Shown here in pieces: positions 17,419 through 25,875 of a stretch of 64,000 nt of DNA. The notes beneath the pieces were generated by a model. It was given only the letters and a program-made list of their open reading frames with translations. It ran no database searches and was not told the origin of the DNA. The stretch is from Alkalihalobacillus sp. LMS39 (GTDB taxonomy: Bacteria > Bacillota > Bacilli > Bacillales > Bacillaceae_F), in assembly GCF_022812285.1 (NCBI RefSeq), contig NZ_CP093300.1, positions 3,286,001-3,350,000 of the forward strand. Direction: 5' to 3'. The first letter of the stretch is position 1, and every line of letters begins with the position of its first letter. The position numbers and the translations under genes were made by a program.

Positions 17419-19086
17419 CTATACTTCCATAATGATAGGCAAAATCATTGGTCTACGCTTTGTTTTTTCAAACAAAAATCGACTAAGTACTTCTCTAACA
17501 TTACTTTTTAACGATGACCATTCATTCACATTTTCTGTCATACATTTTTTTAATGTTGTACTTACAAGCTCATTAGCTTCTACTAACAGCTTTTCAGATT
17601 CCCTTACGTACACAAATCCTCTTGAAATGATATCGGGACCCGATACGATGCTACTGCTTTCTTTGTTTAGCGTTACAACAACGACTAGAATCCCATCCTT
17701 TGATAACAAGCGTCGATCACGAAGTACAATATTGCCTACATCTCCAACACCTAATCCATCAATTAAAACATTCCCAGATGGAACTTTTCCAGATTGGCGG
17801 CCTTGTTCATTTGTAAATTCAACAACTTCTCCCTTATCAACAAGAAAAATATTTTCTTCTTGTACACCAACTTCAATAGCAAGACCTTTATGGGCACATT
17901 GCATTCGAAATTCACCATGAATCGGGATGAAATATTTAGGTTTCATTAAATTTAACATCAACTTTAACTCTTCAGCACTTCCATGTCCAGAAGCATGTAC
18001 TTTTGCTTGTCCGTAAATGATATCTGCCCCAATCCGAGCAAGGAGATCAATGATTTTCGCGACGGATTTTTCATTTCCCGGTATTGGTGAAGCTGCAATG
18101 ATAATCGTATCATCACTTGTTACTTTCATTTGACGATGAGCACCTTTGGCCATTCTTGCTAGTGCACTCATCGGTTCTCCTTGGCTTCCTGTCGTTAGAA
18201 CTGTAATTTGGTCAGGACGGAAATCAGCAATTTGGTCCATTTCGATAAACAAATGATCCGGCGCTTTTAAATACCCTAGTTCTCTTGCAATCGTAATGAC
18301 GCGATGCATACTTTTTCCTACGACAGCTACTTTTCGATTCGATTCAGACGCTGCGTTAATAACAGACTGAATGCGATGAACATTTGAGGCAAATGTTGTA
18401 ACAATGATTCTTCCGGATGTTTTTTGAAACACCTCTGATATTCCTTGTCCAATAATGGTTTCCGATAATGTTTGACCAGGTCGCTCCGCATTTGTACTAT
18501 CAGACAATAAGCAGAGGACACCACTTTCACCGATCTTTGCCATCTTTCCGATATCTGCATGTTTCCCATCGACAGGGGTTTGGTCAAATTTAAAATCTCC
18601 CGTATGAACAATGGCACCTTGAGACGTATGAACGATAACGCCTACCGAATCTGGAATACTGTGATTTGTTCGGAAAAACGAAACGTTTGTTTGACCGATA
18701 ATAATATTTGAGTTTGAATCAATTAATCGTAAATCTACTTTTCCATAAAGACCGTGTTCTTTCAGCTTTTCACCGATTAATCCTAATGTTAATCTTGTCC
18801 CGTAAACTGGAACATCTAACTTTCTTAAAATATACGGTAAGCCTCCAATGTGGTCTTCATGTCCATGGGTGATGACAATGGCTTTCACACGGTCACCTTG
18901 TTCGACTAAATACGAAACGTCAGGGATGACAATATCAACACCGAGCATGTCGTCATCAGGGAACATTAAACCAGAATCGATAACGATAATATCCTCATCG
19001 ACTTCTACTACGTACATGTTTTTGCCAATTTCGCCGACTCCCCCGAGTGCAAAAACACGAATTTTCTCTGTAATTAACTTTGACAA
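17419..19086 (-). CDS. rnjB: Ribonuclease J2
   Basis: Metallo-beta-lactamase/beta-CASP RNase, partner of RNase J1 in 5'-to-3' decay and rRNA maturation. It has 555 residues. The zinc motif HGHEDH is at 74-79 and further ligands lie in IVHTGDFKFD. The C-terminal HGEFRM region and the terminal dimerisation domain are intact. The location between dapA and tepA matches B. subtilis rnjB (ymfA) rather than rnjA. The start codon is TTG, with AGGAGG 8 nt upstream; no better ATG exists near it. Confidence 0.95.
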   Translation of the reverse strand: MSKLITEKIRVFALGGVGEIGKNMYVVEVDEDIIVIDSGLMFPDDDMLGVDIVIPDVSYLVEQGDRVKAIVITHGHEDHIGGLPYILRKLDVPVYGTRLTLGLIGEKLKEHGLYGKVDLRLIDSNSNIIIGQTNVSFFRTNHSIPDSVGVIVHTSQGAIVHTGDFKFDQTPVDGKHADIGKMAKIGESGVLCLLSDSTNAERPGQTLSETIIGQGISEVFQKTSGRIIVTTFASNVHRIQSVINAASESNRKVAVVGKSMHRVITIARELGYLKAPDHLFIEMDQIADFRPDQITVLTTGSQGEPMSALARMAKGAHRQMKVTSDDTIIIAASPIPGNEKSVAKIIDLLARIGADIIYGQAKVHASGHGSAEELKLMLNLMKPKYFIPIHGEFRMQCAHKGLAIEVGVQEENIFLVDKGEVVEFTNEQGRQSGKVPSGNVLIDGLGVGDVGNIVLRDRRLLSKDGILVVVVTLNKESSSIVSGPDIISRGFVYVRESEKLLVEANELVSTTLKKCMTENVNEWSSLKSNVREVLSRFLFEKTKRRPMILPIIMEV

Positions 19087-19260
19087 TGTTAGTTCCTCCT
19101 ATATTTACTTTTCAAATAGCAACCGAGCTTTAATGGGCTCAAATTCTGCTCTTGACTTATTTGCCCCCGTCGCACTAGAACAAATATGAAGTTTTGGACC
19201 AGCCAAGAAAAAAATTCGAACATGTAATATTTATACTCCCGAACAAAATCACTTGTTTGT

Positions 19261-19290
19261 AGTATAACTTATTTTTTTATATGAACACAA
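19261..19290 (-). promoter_or_regulatory. Promoter of rnjB
   Basis: The -35 box TTGTGT (19285-19290), an 18-bp spacer and the -10 box TATACT (19261-19266) imply a leader of about 170 nt. Elsewhere in the interval 19087-19463 I see no gene. Confidence 0.55.
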
Positions 19291-19492
19291 GAGAAGAGTG
19301 TACACGTTTTTATATATACTTTTTTAAAAGGCTGTTTTCGGATAAATTCTTGCTAGAACAAATTGTTTTTCACTTTGTGGAATGGATCGGTTCCTAAGTG
19401 ACTCGAACGCAATGGAATCAACATGGACCAACCCATTGCCTAAAAGTAATATGATCCTAACTCTTAGCCTTTCCAATAGTAAAAAAAAAAAA

Positions 19493-19516
19493 ACAGCCAT
19501 ACATTCGTATGGCTGT
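19493..19516. repeat. Target-site-like direct repeat, copy 1 (terminator hairpin)
   Basis: This 24-bp block (stem AGCCATAC / GTATGGCT) is identical to 20324-20347. On the minus strand it is followed by 13 T residues, so this copy is a strong rho-independent terminator, probably the original end of the dapA transcript. Confidence 0.85.
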
Positions 19517-19532
19517 CAGACCATAGACAAAA

Positions 19533-19560
19533 CGCCTTTGAGAAATGATCCTCAAAGGCG
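19533..19560. terminator. Bidirectional hairpin at the transposase end of the element
   Basis: The arms CGCCTTTGAG and CTCAAAGGCG are flanked by T-rich runs on both strands (TTTTTG on plus, TTTTG on minus). It could stop transcription entering from either side. Confidence 0.65.
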
Positions 19561-20141
19561 TTTTTGTTTTTCTGTATTGATTTTTCGGCGATGGTACTGT
19601 TGGGTTTCGTGTTCCTCCAGTGCCATGTGGCCAATTTTTTCAGGTTCATGGCAGCAAAAACAAACATCGCCAGCATTGAATTTTTTTCGAGACCCTTTAG
19701 GTTCGTCCAACGCAGTCCATGCTTCTGTTTTTCTCGGAATAGACGAGCATAGTTCTTTCCGAACATAGAGAAGTGCGGGATCTTATCATCAAATCCAAAG
19801 CCTAAAAACCATCGATAAGCGACGTTTGTTTCTATTTCTTTGATCGTTTGACGCATCGATCGTATGTCACATATGTATGGAATGAACACCACTTTTACTA
19901 ACACGACAGGGTCAATACTAGAGCGACCTTTATCAGAAGAATACAGCTCTTTCACGAGAGCATAAATGAAATCAAACTCAATCGCATGATCGAGTTTACG
20001 AACAAGATGGTCTTCTGGAACTAGTGTTTCAATCCAGACCATCTCCATTTGCATTCGCTTATCTTCCAACTTTTTTGACATCATCACCTATTCACCCCTG
20101 TCTTTATTTCAGGAGAAGCAACCTTCTTATATCCACTAGAA

Positions 20142-20256
20142 AAAGCGGACGGGATGGGAGGGCCGACTCCTGCAGGACGTGAAGGGCAAGTTGAAATCCA
20201 CCGGCACAGCCGGTTAGTTCAACGCCCGCCTGCGGAAAGCGTGCCCCCCATCCCGG
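20142..20256. repeat. GC-rich nested palindrome
   Basis: Concentric inverted pairs surround the central stem ACCGGC-ACA-GCCGGT (20200-20214): TTGAA/TTCAA, GGGC/GCCC, GCAGG/CCTGC and an outer GGGATGGGAGGGC against GCCCCCCATCCC. It is far richer in GC than its surroundings. It resembles the GC-rich palindromic intergenic repeats common in Bacillus genomes. Confidence 0.65.
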
Positions 20257-20291
20257 TAGCGAGGTCGGAGGGCCGCATTCTGGCTACTAAT

Positions 20292-20321
20292 CAAAAATGC
20301 CTGTCGACAAAGTCGACAGGC
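20292..20321 (-). terminator. Second hairpin downstream of dapA
   Basis: The perfect stem GCCTGTCGAC / GTCGACAGGC is followed on the minus strand by ATTTTTGA. It lies inside the right end of the IS element and probably stops dapA transcription now. Confidence 0.8.
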
Positions 20322-20323
20322 TG

Positions 20324-20347
20324 ACAGCCATACATTCGTATGGCTGT
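20324..20347. repeat. Target-site-like direct repeat, copy 2, abutting the dapA stop
   Basis: It is identical over 24 bp to 19493-19516 and includes the last base of the dapA stop codon. This copy lacks the T tract, which stayed with the other copy. Confidence 0.85.
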
Positions 20348-21210
20348 TACGTGAATAATTCCATTAATTGTGTCCGTTCCTTTGCAGATAACGGAATAAG
20401 TGGAAGTCTTACTGACCCAACATCGAGCCCCTTTAATTGAAGAGCGGCTTTCACGCAGGTTGGATTTGGGGCGGTAAACAACCCTTTCATTAAAGGAAGC
20501 AATTTACGATGCAATGCTGCAGACTCTTCAATCTTCCCTTTAAGAAAAGCATGAATCATCTGTTGCATTTCGGCTCCTATGACATGTGAAGCGACTGACA
20601 CAACTCCTGTTGCACCAATTGCAAGCGCTGGTAATGTCATTGTGTCATCTCCACTATACAAGGAAAATTGTGACCCCGTATTTTCAATAATCGTTGCCAT
20701 TTGCTCTAAATCTCCACTTGCTTCTTTCACAGATACAATGTTAGGAACCTTTGATAATGTAATAATCGTTTCGGCTGACATATTCACAACCGATCGACCT
20801 GGGATATTATAAAGCATGACAGGTAACGTTGTTGCATTAGCAATGGCTGTAAAATGTTCAACCATGCCTTGTTGTGATGGTTTGTTGTAATAGGGTGTTA
20901 CTGCCATTATTCCGTCTACACCAATATCTGTAGCTTTTTTCGACAATTCTACTGAAGCGTACGTATTGTTATTCCCTGCACCAGCAATGACCGGAACGCG
21001 TCCGTTTACTTTATCCACAACAAATTGGAATAACGCTAGTTTTTCTTCTGTTGATAATGTTGGGGATTCCCCTGTCGTTCCCGCTATGACAACGCCATCT
21101 GAACCATTTGAAAGTAGATACTCAACCAATTTTTCTGTTTTCTTGAAGTCAATGTTTCCTTTGTGGTCAAAAGGAGTGACCATTGCTGTAAGAACCTGAC
21201 CAAAGTTCAC
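20347..21210 (-). CDS. dapA: 4-Hydroxy-tetrahydrodipicolinate synthase
   Basis: Condenses aspartate semialdehyde with pyruvate, the first dedicated step to diaminopimelate, lysine and dipicolinate. It has 287 residues. The Schiff-base Lys is K162 (VKEASGD), Tyr134 lies in YNIPGRS, and TTGES is at 45-49. It is the last gene of asd-dapG-dapA, 59 bp after dapG. The stop codon abuts a repeated hairpin next to an IS remnant; the coding frame is intact. Confidence 0.98.
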   Translation of the reverse strand: MNFGQVLTAMVTPFDHKGNIDFKKTEKLVEYLLSNGSDGVVIAGTTGESPTLSTEEKLALFQFVVDKVNGRVPVIAGAGNNNTYASVELSKKATDIGVDGIMAVTPYYNKPSQQGMVEHFTAIANATTLPVMLYNIPGRSVVNMSAETIITLSKVPNIVSVKEASGDLEQMATIIENTGSQFSLYSGDDTMTLPALAIGATGVVSVASHVIGAEMQQMIHAFLKGKIEESAALHRKLLPLMKGLFTAPNPTCVKAALQLKGLDVGSVRLPLIPLSAKERTQLMELFT

Positions 21211-21229
21211 TGTCCTTCAACTCCTTATA

Positions 21230-21266
21230 CTGAGGTTAATCTCAGCTTATTCTGCCTAAAGCAGAA
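21230..21266 (-). promoter_or_regulatory. Two tandem hairpins between dapG and dapA
   Basis: Stems TTCTGC/GCAGAA (21250-21266) and CTGAG/CTCAG (21230-21245) fill the 59-bp gap before the dapA ribosome-binding site. Without T tracts they are more likely processing or translation elements than terminators. Confidence 0.45.
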
Positions 21267-21269
21267 ATG

Positions 21270-22493
21270 TTAATTCAATTGACCATCTTGTTGTAATTGA
21301 AAAATGGTATGAAGAGCATTGACGGCTTTCACCATATCTTCACCTTTTACTAACACCCATATTGTTGTATGAGAGTCAGCAGATTGAAGAATCGATATAT
21401 TTTCTTTAGAAAGAGCGGCGACAATTTTAGCTGTTACCCCAGGAACTCCTGTCATTCCTGCACCGACAGCCGAAACTTTTGCACAATGCTTAATGGCTTC
21501 TGGTTCATAGCCTAATTCTTGCAGAACTTGGATGGCCTTATCGGCAACTTCATCCATTACAGTGTACACAACACCGAGTGGATTAATATTAATAAAATCG
21601 ACACTTATTTTTTCATTCGCCATCGCCTTAAATACTTGTTGCTGTAAATCAAATTGTCCTTCTTTAGCAATGACTTTTATTTGTGTGACGCCAGAAAGGT
21701 TTGCAATTCCTGTTATTAAACGGTCTTGGACATCTTGACCTTCCTTATCCGTCATTAACGAAGTGACTAATGTTCCCTTAGTCTCTGAATAGGTTGAACG
21801 TATATGAAGTGGGAGCTTGGCTTGCATAGCGATTTCTACTGCACGAGGATGAATAACTTTTGCTCCTTGGTACGCCATATTACAAATTTCATTATACGTA
21901 ACTGTCTCTAATGGTCTTGCATCATCGACAATACGAGGGTCGGCAGTCATCACGCCTTCAACATCAGTGAAAATGTCAACCCATTCTGCACCAACAGCGG
22001 CGCCTAGTGCAGTTGCTGACGTATCGCTTCCACCACGACCTAATGTCGTAATTTCTCCCGATTTTGTTTGTCCTTGGAAACCTGCCACAACAATTACATC
22101 AACATCTTTTAATTCATGTCGTAAGTGGTCGGATTTCATATCAATAATCTTTGCATCCGTGTGATCATCGGTTGTTCTAAATCCAGCTTGAGGCCCTGTC
22201 ATCGCTTGTGCTTTAATCCCTTTTTCATTTAAAAGGTTTGTAAAAACAACAGACGATATCACTTCACCACATGAAACGAGCAAATCTTGTTCACGTTTTG
22301 CGATGGTCTTCGTATCAACCAAACTAAGTAACGTGTCCGTTGCATATGGGTCTCCACTCCGTCCCATTGCTGAAACGACAACGATTACCTTATACCCTTC
22401 ACGTACTGCTTTTTGGACATGATTCACGGCACGAGCACGCGTCTCTTCTGTTTTTACAGATGTGCCACCAAATTTTTGAACAATGATTTTCAT
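21270..22493 (-). CDS. dapG: Aspartokinase I, diaminopimelate-sensitive type
   Basis: Phosphorylates aspartate at the entry to the aspartate family pathway. It has 407 residues. The kinase N-terminus is KIIVQKFGGTSV, followed by the GRGGSDTSA substrate loop. Two ACT domains form the C-terminal third (about 265-400). Position between asd and dapA matches B. subtilis dapG, the isoenzyme inhibited by meso-diaminopimelate. It starts 7 bp after asd. No lysine riboswitch is visible. Confidence 0.97.
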   Translation of the reverse strand: MKIIVQKFGGTSVKTEETRARAVNHVQKAVREGYKVIVVVSAMGRSGDPYATDTLLSLVDTKTIAKREQDLLVSCGEVISSVVFTNLLNEKGIKAQAMTGPQAGFRTTDDHTDAKIIDMKSDHLRHELKDVDVIVVAGFQGQTKSGEITTLGRGGSDTSATALGAAVGAEWVDIFTDVEGVMTADPRIVDDARPLETVTYNEICNMAYQGAKVIHPRAVEIAMQAKLPLHIRSTYSETKGTLVTSLMTDKEGQDVQDRLITGIANLSGVTQIKVIAKEGQFDLQQQVFKAMANEKISVDFININPLGVVYTVMDEVADKAIQVLQELGYEPEAIKHCAKVSAVGAGMTGVPGVTAKIVAALSKENISILQSADSHTTIWVLVKGEDMVKAVNALHTIFQLQQDGQLN

Positions 22494-22500
22494 AGAACAC

Positions 22501-23550
22501 CTACTTCAATAATTGTAATTTCACTAGGCTTTCTGCGATTTGTACTGAATTCCATGCTGCACCTTTTAATAGATTGTCAGAAACAACCCATAAGTGGAAT
22601 CCGTTGTCGCGATCTAAATCTTTACGAATTCGTCCAACAAACACATCATTTTTCCCTACGCTTGTTGTTGCCATTGGATAAAGTTGATTACTAGGGTCAT
22701 CTTGTAGCACAATACCTGGGGCATTGGCTAATAACGCGCGAACTTCTTCTACAGAAGCGCCACCTTTTTCAGTCTCAATATAAACAGATTCTGAATGGCC
22801 TGTTTCAACTGGTAATCGTACACAAGTTGCCGCTACTTCTAACTCGCTCATATGCATTATTTTCTTTGTTTCATTAATCATTTTCATTTCTTCAAATGTA
22901 TATCCATTTTCTTGGAATAAATCAATTTGTGGAATGGCGTTAAATGCGATTTGATAATGCTTTTTATCTCCACCAACTGGTAAAATTTCTGCTGTTGCTT
23001 CTTTTCCTTCCAAAAGATCTTTGGATTGTTGTTTCATTTCATTAATCGCGTTTAATCCAGCACCTGACACCGCTTGGTATGTTGAAACAACAACTTTCTT
23101 CAGTCCGTATTGCTGCCTTAACGGCTCAAGAGCAACGACCATTTGAATCGTTGAGCAATTCGGATTGGCAATAATGCCATTATGTTCACGTAAATCCGCT
23201 TCATTCACTTCTGGAACAACTAATGGAACTCCTTCTGTCATTCGAAACGCACTTGTATTATCTACACAAATTGCTCCACGTTTTACTGCTTCTGGTGCAA
23301 GTTGTTTTGAAACAGAACCACCAGCACTGAAGAGGGCTAGTTGAACCCCTTCAAATGCTTCTGGTGTTGCTTCTTGCACGACAACTTCTTCACCTTGGAA
23401 GAATACTGTTTTTCCTGCAGACCGTTTTGATGATAATAAAGTTAATTTAGAAATTGGGAAGTTACGTTCCTCTAATGTTTTTAGCATTTGTTGCCCTACT
23501 GCACCTGTTGCTCCTACTACTGCTACATGATAACCTGATTGATTTGCCAT
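22501..23550 (-). CDS. asd: Aspartate-semialdehyde dehydrogenase
   Basis: NADPH-dependent reduction of aspartyl phosphate to the semialdehyde. It has 349 residues. The cofactor loop is GATGAVGQ (13-20), the catalytic Cys132 lies in NPNCST, and the His region is VETGHSES. It heads asd-dapG-dapA. The 161-bp gap upstream contains an extended -10 (TGG-TAAAAT at 23625-23633) without a clear -35, so a separate vegetative promoter is plausible alongside read-through from spoVFAB. Confidence 0.98.
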   Translation of the reverse strand: MANQSGYHVAVVGATGAVGQQMLKTLEERNFPISKLTLLSSKRSAGKTVFFQGEEVVVQEATPEAFEGVQLALFSAGGSVSKQLAPEAVKRGAICVDNTSAFRMTEGVPLVVPEVNEADLREHNGIIANPNCSTIQMVVALEPLRQQYGLKKVVVSTYQAVSGAGLNAINEMKQQSKDLLEGKEATAEILPVGGDKKHYQIAFNAIPQIDLFQENGYTFEEMKMINETKKIMHMSELEVAATCVRLPVETGHSESVYIETEKGGASVEEVRALLANAPGIVLQDDPSNQLYPMATTSVGKNDVFVGRIRKDLDRDNGFHLWVVSDNLLKGAAWNSVQIAESLVKLQLLK

Positions 23551-23711
23551 TCTAATATAATCTCCCTTCTGTTATAAACAAAGCTTAGTTTAATAGATAT
23601 TCATCACTTTCTAATTTATTGTCTATTTTACCACAGTGATGTTATAAATACTGACATTCTCCTATTAAACTTTAAGGGATTTTTTTTGAAATCGCAACTT
23701 CACTATTTTCC

Positions 23712-24311
23712 TTAATCTTTGTATTTTTCTACTAATACAGGCTGATATTGCTTACCACGTAAAGCAGCCTCAACAGTTTCCGGTAATGCTCCCATTCTCG
23801 CTACTAATGAGTTTGGTTTTCCATGTGGATTATCTTGACCAAATGGAATAAAGTATATATTTTTTGTCGCCATTAGTTTCATGACGTTCATCCCATTTAA
23901 CCCCAACGCATCATTTGTTGAGATTCCAAGAACAACCGGGTTTCCAGTACGTAATGTCGCTTTCGCTCCCATTAGCACAGGTGAGTCTGTTAAGGCGTTC
24001 GCCAACTTACTTGTAGAATTACCTGTAAGTGGAGCAATAACCATACAATCAAGAGGAGTCTTTGGACCAAATGGCTCTGCTTTCACAATAGAGTCCACAA
24101 TGTCCTCATCCGTAATTTCCTTTATTTTTTCAATCCAATCTTCACTTTTTCCGAACTTCGTATCTGTACTAATCACCGTATTACTAACAAACGGTGTCAC
24201 TTTTGCCCCTAAATCAACTAATTTCTTCATTTGAGGAAGGACTGCCCCATACGTACAATGAGAACCTGTTAACCCAAATCCAATATGCTTTCCTTCAAAT
24301 GATAAAGCCAT
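23712..24311 (-). CDS. spoVFB: Dipicolinate synthase subunit B
   Basis: Flavoprotein-like subunit of the mother-cell enzyme making dipicolinic acid for the spore core. It has 199 residues (LTGSHCTYGAVLPQM, then APLTGNSTSKLANALTDSPVLM, typical of the phosphopantothenoylcysteine-decarboxylase fold). The start at 24311 is chosen for AAAGGGGG upstream; a frame extending 30 codons further would overlap spoVFA. It follows spoVFA by 22 bp. Confidence 0.97.
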   Translation of the reverse strand: MALSFEGKHIGFGLTGSHCTYGAVLPQMKKLVDLGAKVTPFVSNTVISTDTKFGKSEDWIEKIKEITDEDIVDSIVKAEPFGPKTPLDCMVIAPLTGNSTSKLANALTDSPVLMGAKATLRTGNPVVLGISTNDALGLNGMNVMKLMATKNIYFIPFGQDNPHGKPNSLVARMGALPETVEAALRGKQYQPVLVEKYKD

Positions 24312-24333
24312 TGTATTTCCCCCTTTAATTGAA

Positions 24334-25209
24334 TTAGTCTTGTAATAGTAACTGTGCCAGAACATTTGCAAGAATTTGACCAGCTGTTTTTGGAGCGACA
24401 ATTCCTGGTAGTCCAGGCGCTAGTAAAGCTTTAATCCCTCGTTTTTCTGCGTAACGAAAATCGGTTCCACCTGGTTTTGAAGCTAAGTCAATAATTAAAG
24501 CATTTGTTGGCATCGTCGCCAGGACATTTGCCGTTACAATTTTTGCAGGGATCGTATTTATACAAAGATCAACATCAGAAACTTGATGAACAATATCTTT
24601 AATGTCAAAAGGAGTAAAACCCATTTCCGTTATTCTAGCAATGTGCTCTGATTCTCTTGCTCCTACTTTTACTTTAGCTCCAAGTGCTGCGAATGTTCGT
24701 GCAACAGACATACCGACGCGACCAAATCCTAAAACAGCAACTGTTGAACCATGGATTGTAATGTCTGTATGTTGAATAGCCATCATCACTGTTCCTTCTA
24801 CCGTTGGAATGGAATTATAAATCGCAATATCATCCCGCTCTAATAACTTCACTAATTTTCGTTTTGATTGATGAAGACACTCATCTAAATACGTGTTGCT
24901 AATCCCGGTATATACAATACAGTGAGTTGGTGTCGCTTTTAATTGTTCTTCTGTAATCGTAATTGTTTCATTCGAAAAAACCGTATCCACTTCTCCTTGT
25001 TGATTTGTTCCACTTACAGGCAATATAATCGCGTCCACAGTCGAAAAATCAATGTTGGCAATCTGTTCTTTCGTCGCTCCTACAAATCCATCATCCAATT
25101 GCTCAAATCCAACCAATGAAAGTTTGGCATCTAAAGTCGATAGTTTGCGAATAATCTCTAATTGGCGTGCATCACCACCAATAATAACGATATGCTTTTC
25201 AGTAAGCAT
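24334..25209 (-). CDS. spoVFA: Dipicolinate synthase subunit A
   Basis: Dehydrogenase-like subunit of dipicolinate synthase, acting late in sporulation in the mother cell. It has 291 residues, with a Rossmann loop in VAVLGFGRVGMSVARTFAALG (about 157-177) and the C-terminal APGLPGIVAPKTAGQILA. It has its own sigma-K-like promoter upstream. Cotranscribed with spoVFB, and close to asd-dapG-dapA, which supply the substrate. Confidence 0.97.
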   Translation of the reverse strand: MLTEKHIVIIGGDARQLEIIRKLSTLDAKLSLVGFEQLDDGFVGATKEQIANIDFSTVDAIILPVSGTNQQGEVDTVFSNETITITEEQLKATPTHCIVYTGISNTYLDECLHQSKRKLVKLLERDDIAIYNSIPTVEGTVMMAIQHTDITIHGSTVAVLGFGRVGMSVARTFAALGAKVKVGARESEHIARITEMGFTPFDIKDIVHQVSDVDLCINTIPAKIVTANVLATMPTNALIIDLASKPGGTDFRYAEKRGIKALLAPGLPGIVAPKTAGQILANVLAQLLLQD

Positions 25210-25311
25210 GGGTTCATCTCTCCCCTTTCATTTCCTTTAGAAATAACGATTTATTCGTTCCAATAAAAATCTAAAAACTGTAGGGGATACAATTTTTTTC
25301 GATTTCACCTT

Positions 25312-25340
25312 TATCTTATGTAGTAGGGGGATAATAGGTG
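25312..25340 (-). promoter_or_regulatory. Sigma-K-type promoter of spoVFA-spoVFB
   Basis: On the minus strand CACC (25337-25340) is followed after 16 bp by CATAAGATA (25312-25320), matching the sigma-K -10 consensus CATAnnnTA. It lies about 105 bp before spoVFA. The match agrees with the known late mother-cell control of this operon. Confidence 0.7.
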
Positions 25341-25410
25341 AATACGGAAAAAGAAAATCAAACGAACACACTTTTTCATCAAGAATTTCAAACACAATCC
25401 ATTAAAAATA

Positions 25411-25440
25411 CCCCAAAAGGTTTGTTCTAACCTCTTGGGG
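25411..25440 (-). terminator. Terminator of ymxH
   Basis: The arms CCCCAAGAGG and CCTTTTGGGG are followed on the minus strand by TATTTTTAA, 6 bp past the ymxH stop. The rest of 25210-25446 holds the spoVFA promoter and leader. Confidence 0.88.
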
Positions 25441-25446
25441 CTTTCT

Positions 25447-25695
25447 TTATCCTTCATTATTTTCCTCGACATCAATAATAATCATATCTGAACCAATTTT
25501 AATAATTTGATTCCAATAGACGGTAACCTCTTTTTCTTTTTTCCCTAACCCAAACCATTTCATTGTTGGAATGACAAATGCTTCAATTTGTCCTGTTGCC
25601 TCATCTATTACGAGATCCGTTTGTCCTAAAATTCCTAAGCGTTGGCCTTTTTGATAGTCAATGATTTCTTTTCCACTTATTTCACTTAATCTCAT
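25447..25695 (-). CDS. ymxH: YlmC/YmxH family sporulation protein (PRC-barrel)
   Basis: An 82-residue PRC-barrel protein (MRLSEISGKEIIDYQKGQRLG... IIDVEENNEG). The start at 25695 has GAGGGGGG 6 nt upstream; the longer frame begins inside this site. It stands alone between terminators at 25411-25440 and 25796-25834. The family is associated with sporulation, but its molecular role is not established. Confidence 0.9.
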   Translation of the reverse strand: MRLSEISGKEIIDYQKGQRLGILGQTDLVIDEATGQIEAFVIPTMKWFGLGKKEKEVTVYWNQIIKIGSDMIIIDVEENNEG

Positions 25696-25795
25696 CGAAT
25701 CCCCCCTCATTTGTTTTTATGAGAAAGAGAATAAAAAAAGACCACAGATTTTTTTGCCACACGACAGCGTTTGAATGAGCCAAGTTAAACACGTA

Positions 25796-25834
25796 AAAAC
25801 GCCGTTTTTAGAATCATTCCTCAAACGGCGTTTT
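25796..25834 (-). terminator. Terminator of ylxY-mlpA
   Basis: The arms AAAACGCCGTTT and AAACGGCGTTTT are followed on the minus strand by TACG; the stem itself supplies the T run. It lies about 42 bp past the mlpA stop. Confidence 0.82.
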
Positions 25835-25875
25835 ATCTACAATCTGAACAGACTAAAAAAAGTCATAGTACTTTG

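Larger units (their letters stand above)
19464..20084 (-). pseudogene. Internally deleted IS1182-type transposase
   Basis: The 206-residue open frame joins the transposase N-terminus (DHLVRKLDHAIEFDFIYALV... through HFSMFGKNYARLF) directly to the C-terminus (REKQKHGLRWTNLKGL... AAMNLKKLATWHWR). Family members are about 430-480 residues, so roughly 250-300 codons, including the DDE core, are missing, yet the frame is kept. The frame then runs out of the element, through the flanking repeat (SDSHTNVW) into a poly-Phe tail encoded by the T tract. It cannot encode an active transposase. Start ATG 20084 (20081 also possible). Confidence 0.85.
19517..20323 (-). mobile_element. IS1182-family remnant, 807 bp, internally deleted
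   Basis: The boundaries are set by the two 24-bp direct repeats. The ends begin CAGACCATAGAC (left) and, read inward from the right, CAGCCTGTCGAC, matching at 8 of 12 positions as imperfect terminal inverted repeats. The interior carries the deleted transposase, a bidirectional hairpin (19533-19560) and a GC-rich nested palindrome (20142-20256). The family was assigned from the protein; the exact element was not identified. Confidence 0.75.

Noticed and set aside
19321-19463. Coding remnant in the minus strand between the rnjB promoter and the IS
   Set aside because: A short open frame exists, but it has no start with a ribosome-binding site and no similarity I recognise; treated as non-coding.
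19382-19768. Plus-strand 128-codon frame across the IS remnant
   Set aside because: It reads antisense through the transposase C-terminus, a poly-A run and the terminator hairpin. The minus-strand frame matches a known family.
22494-22500. Lysine riboswitch or T-box before the asd/dapG genes or proS
   Set aside because: The gaps before dapG (7 bp) and proS (21 bp) are too short, and the asd upstream region shows none of the expected stems.
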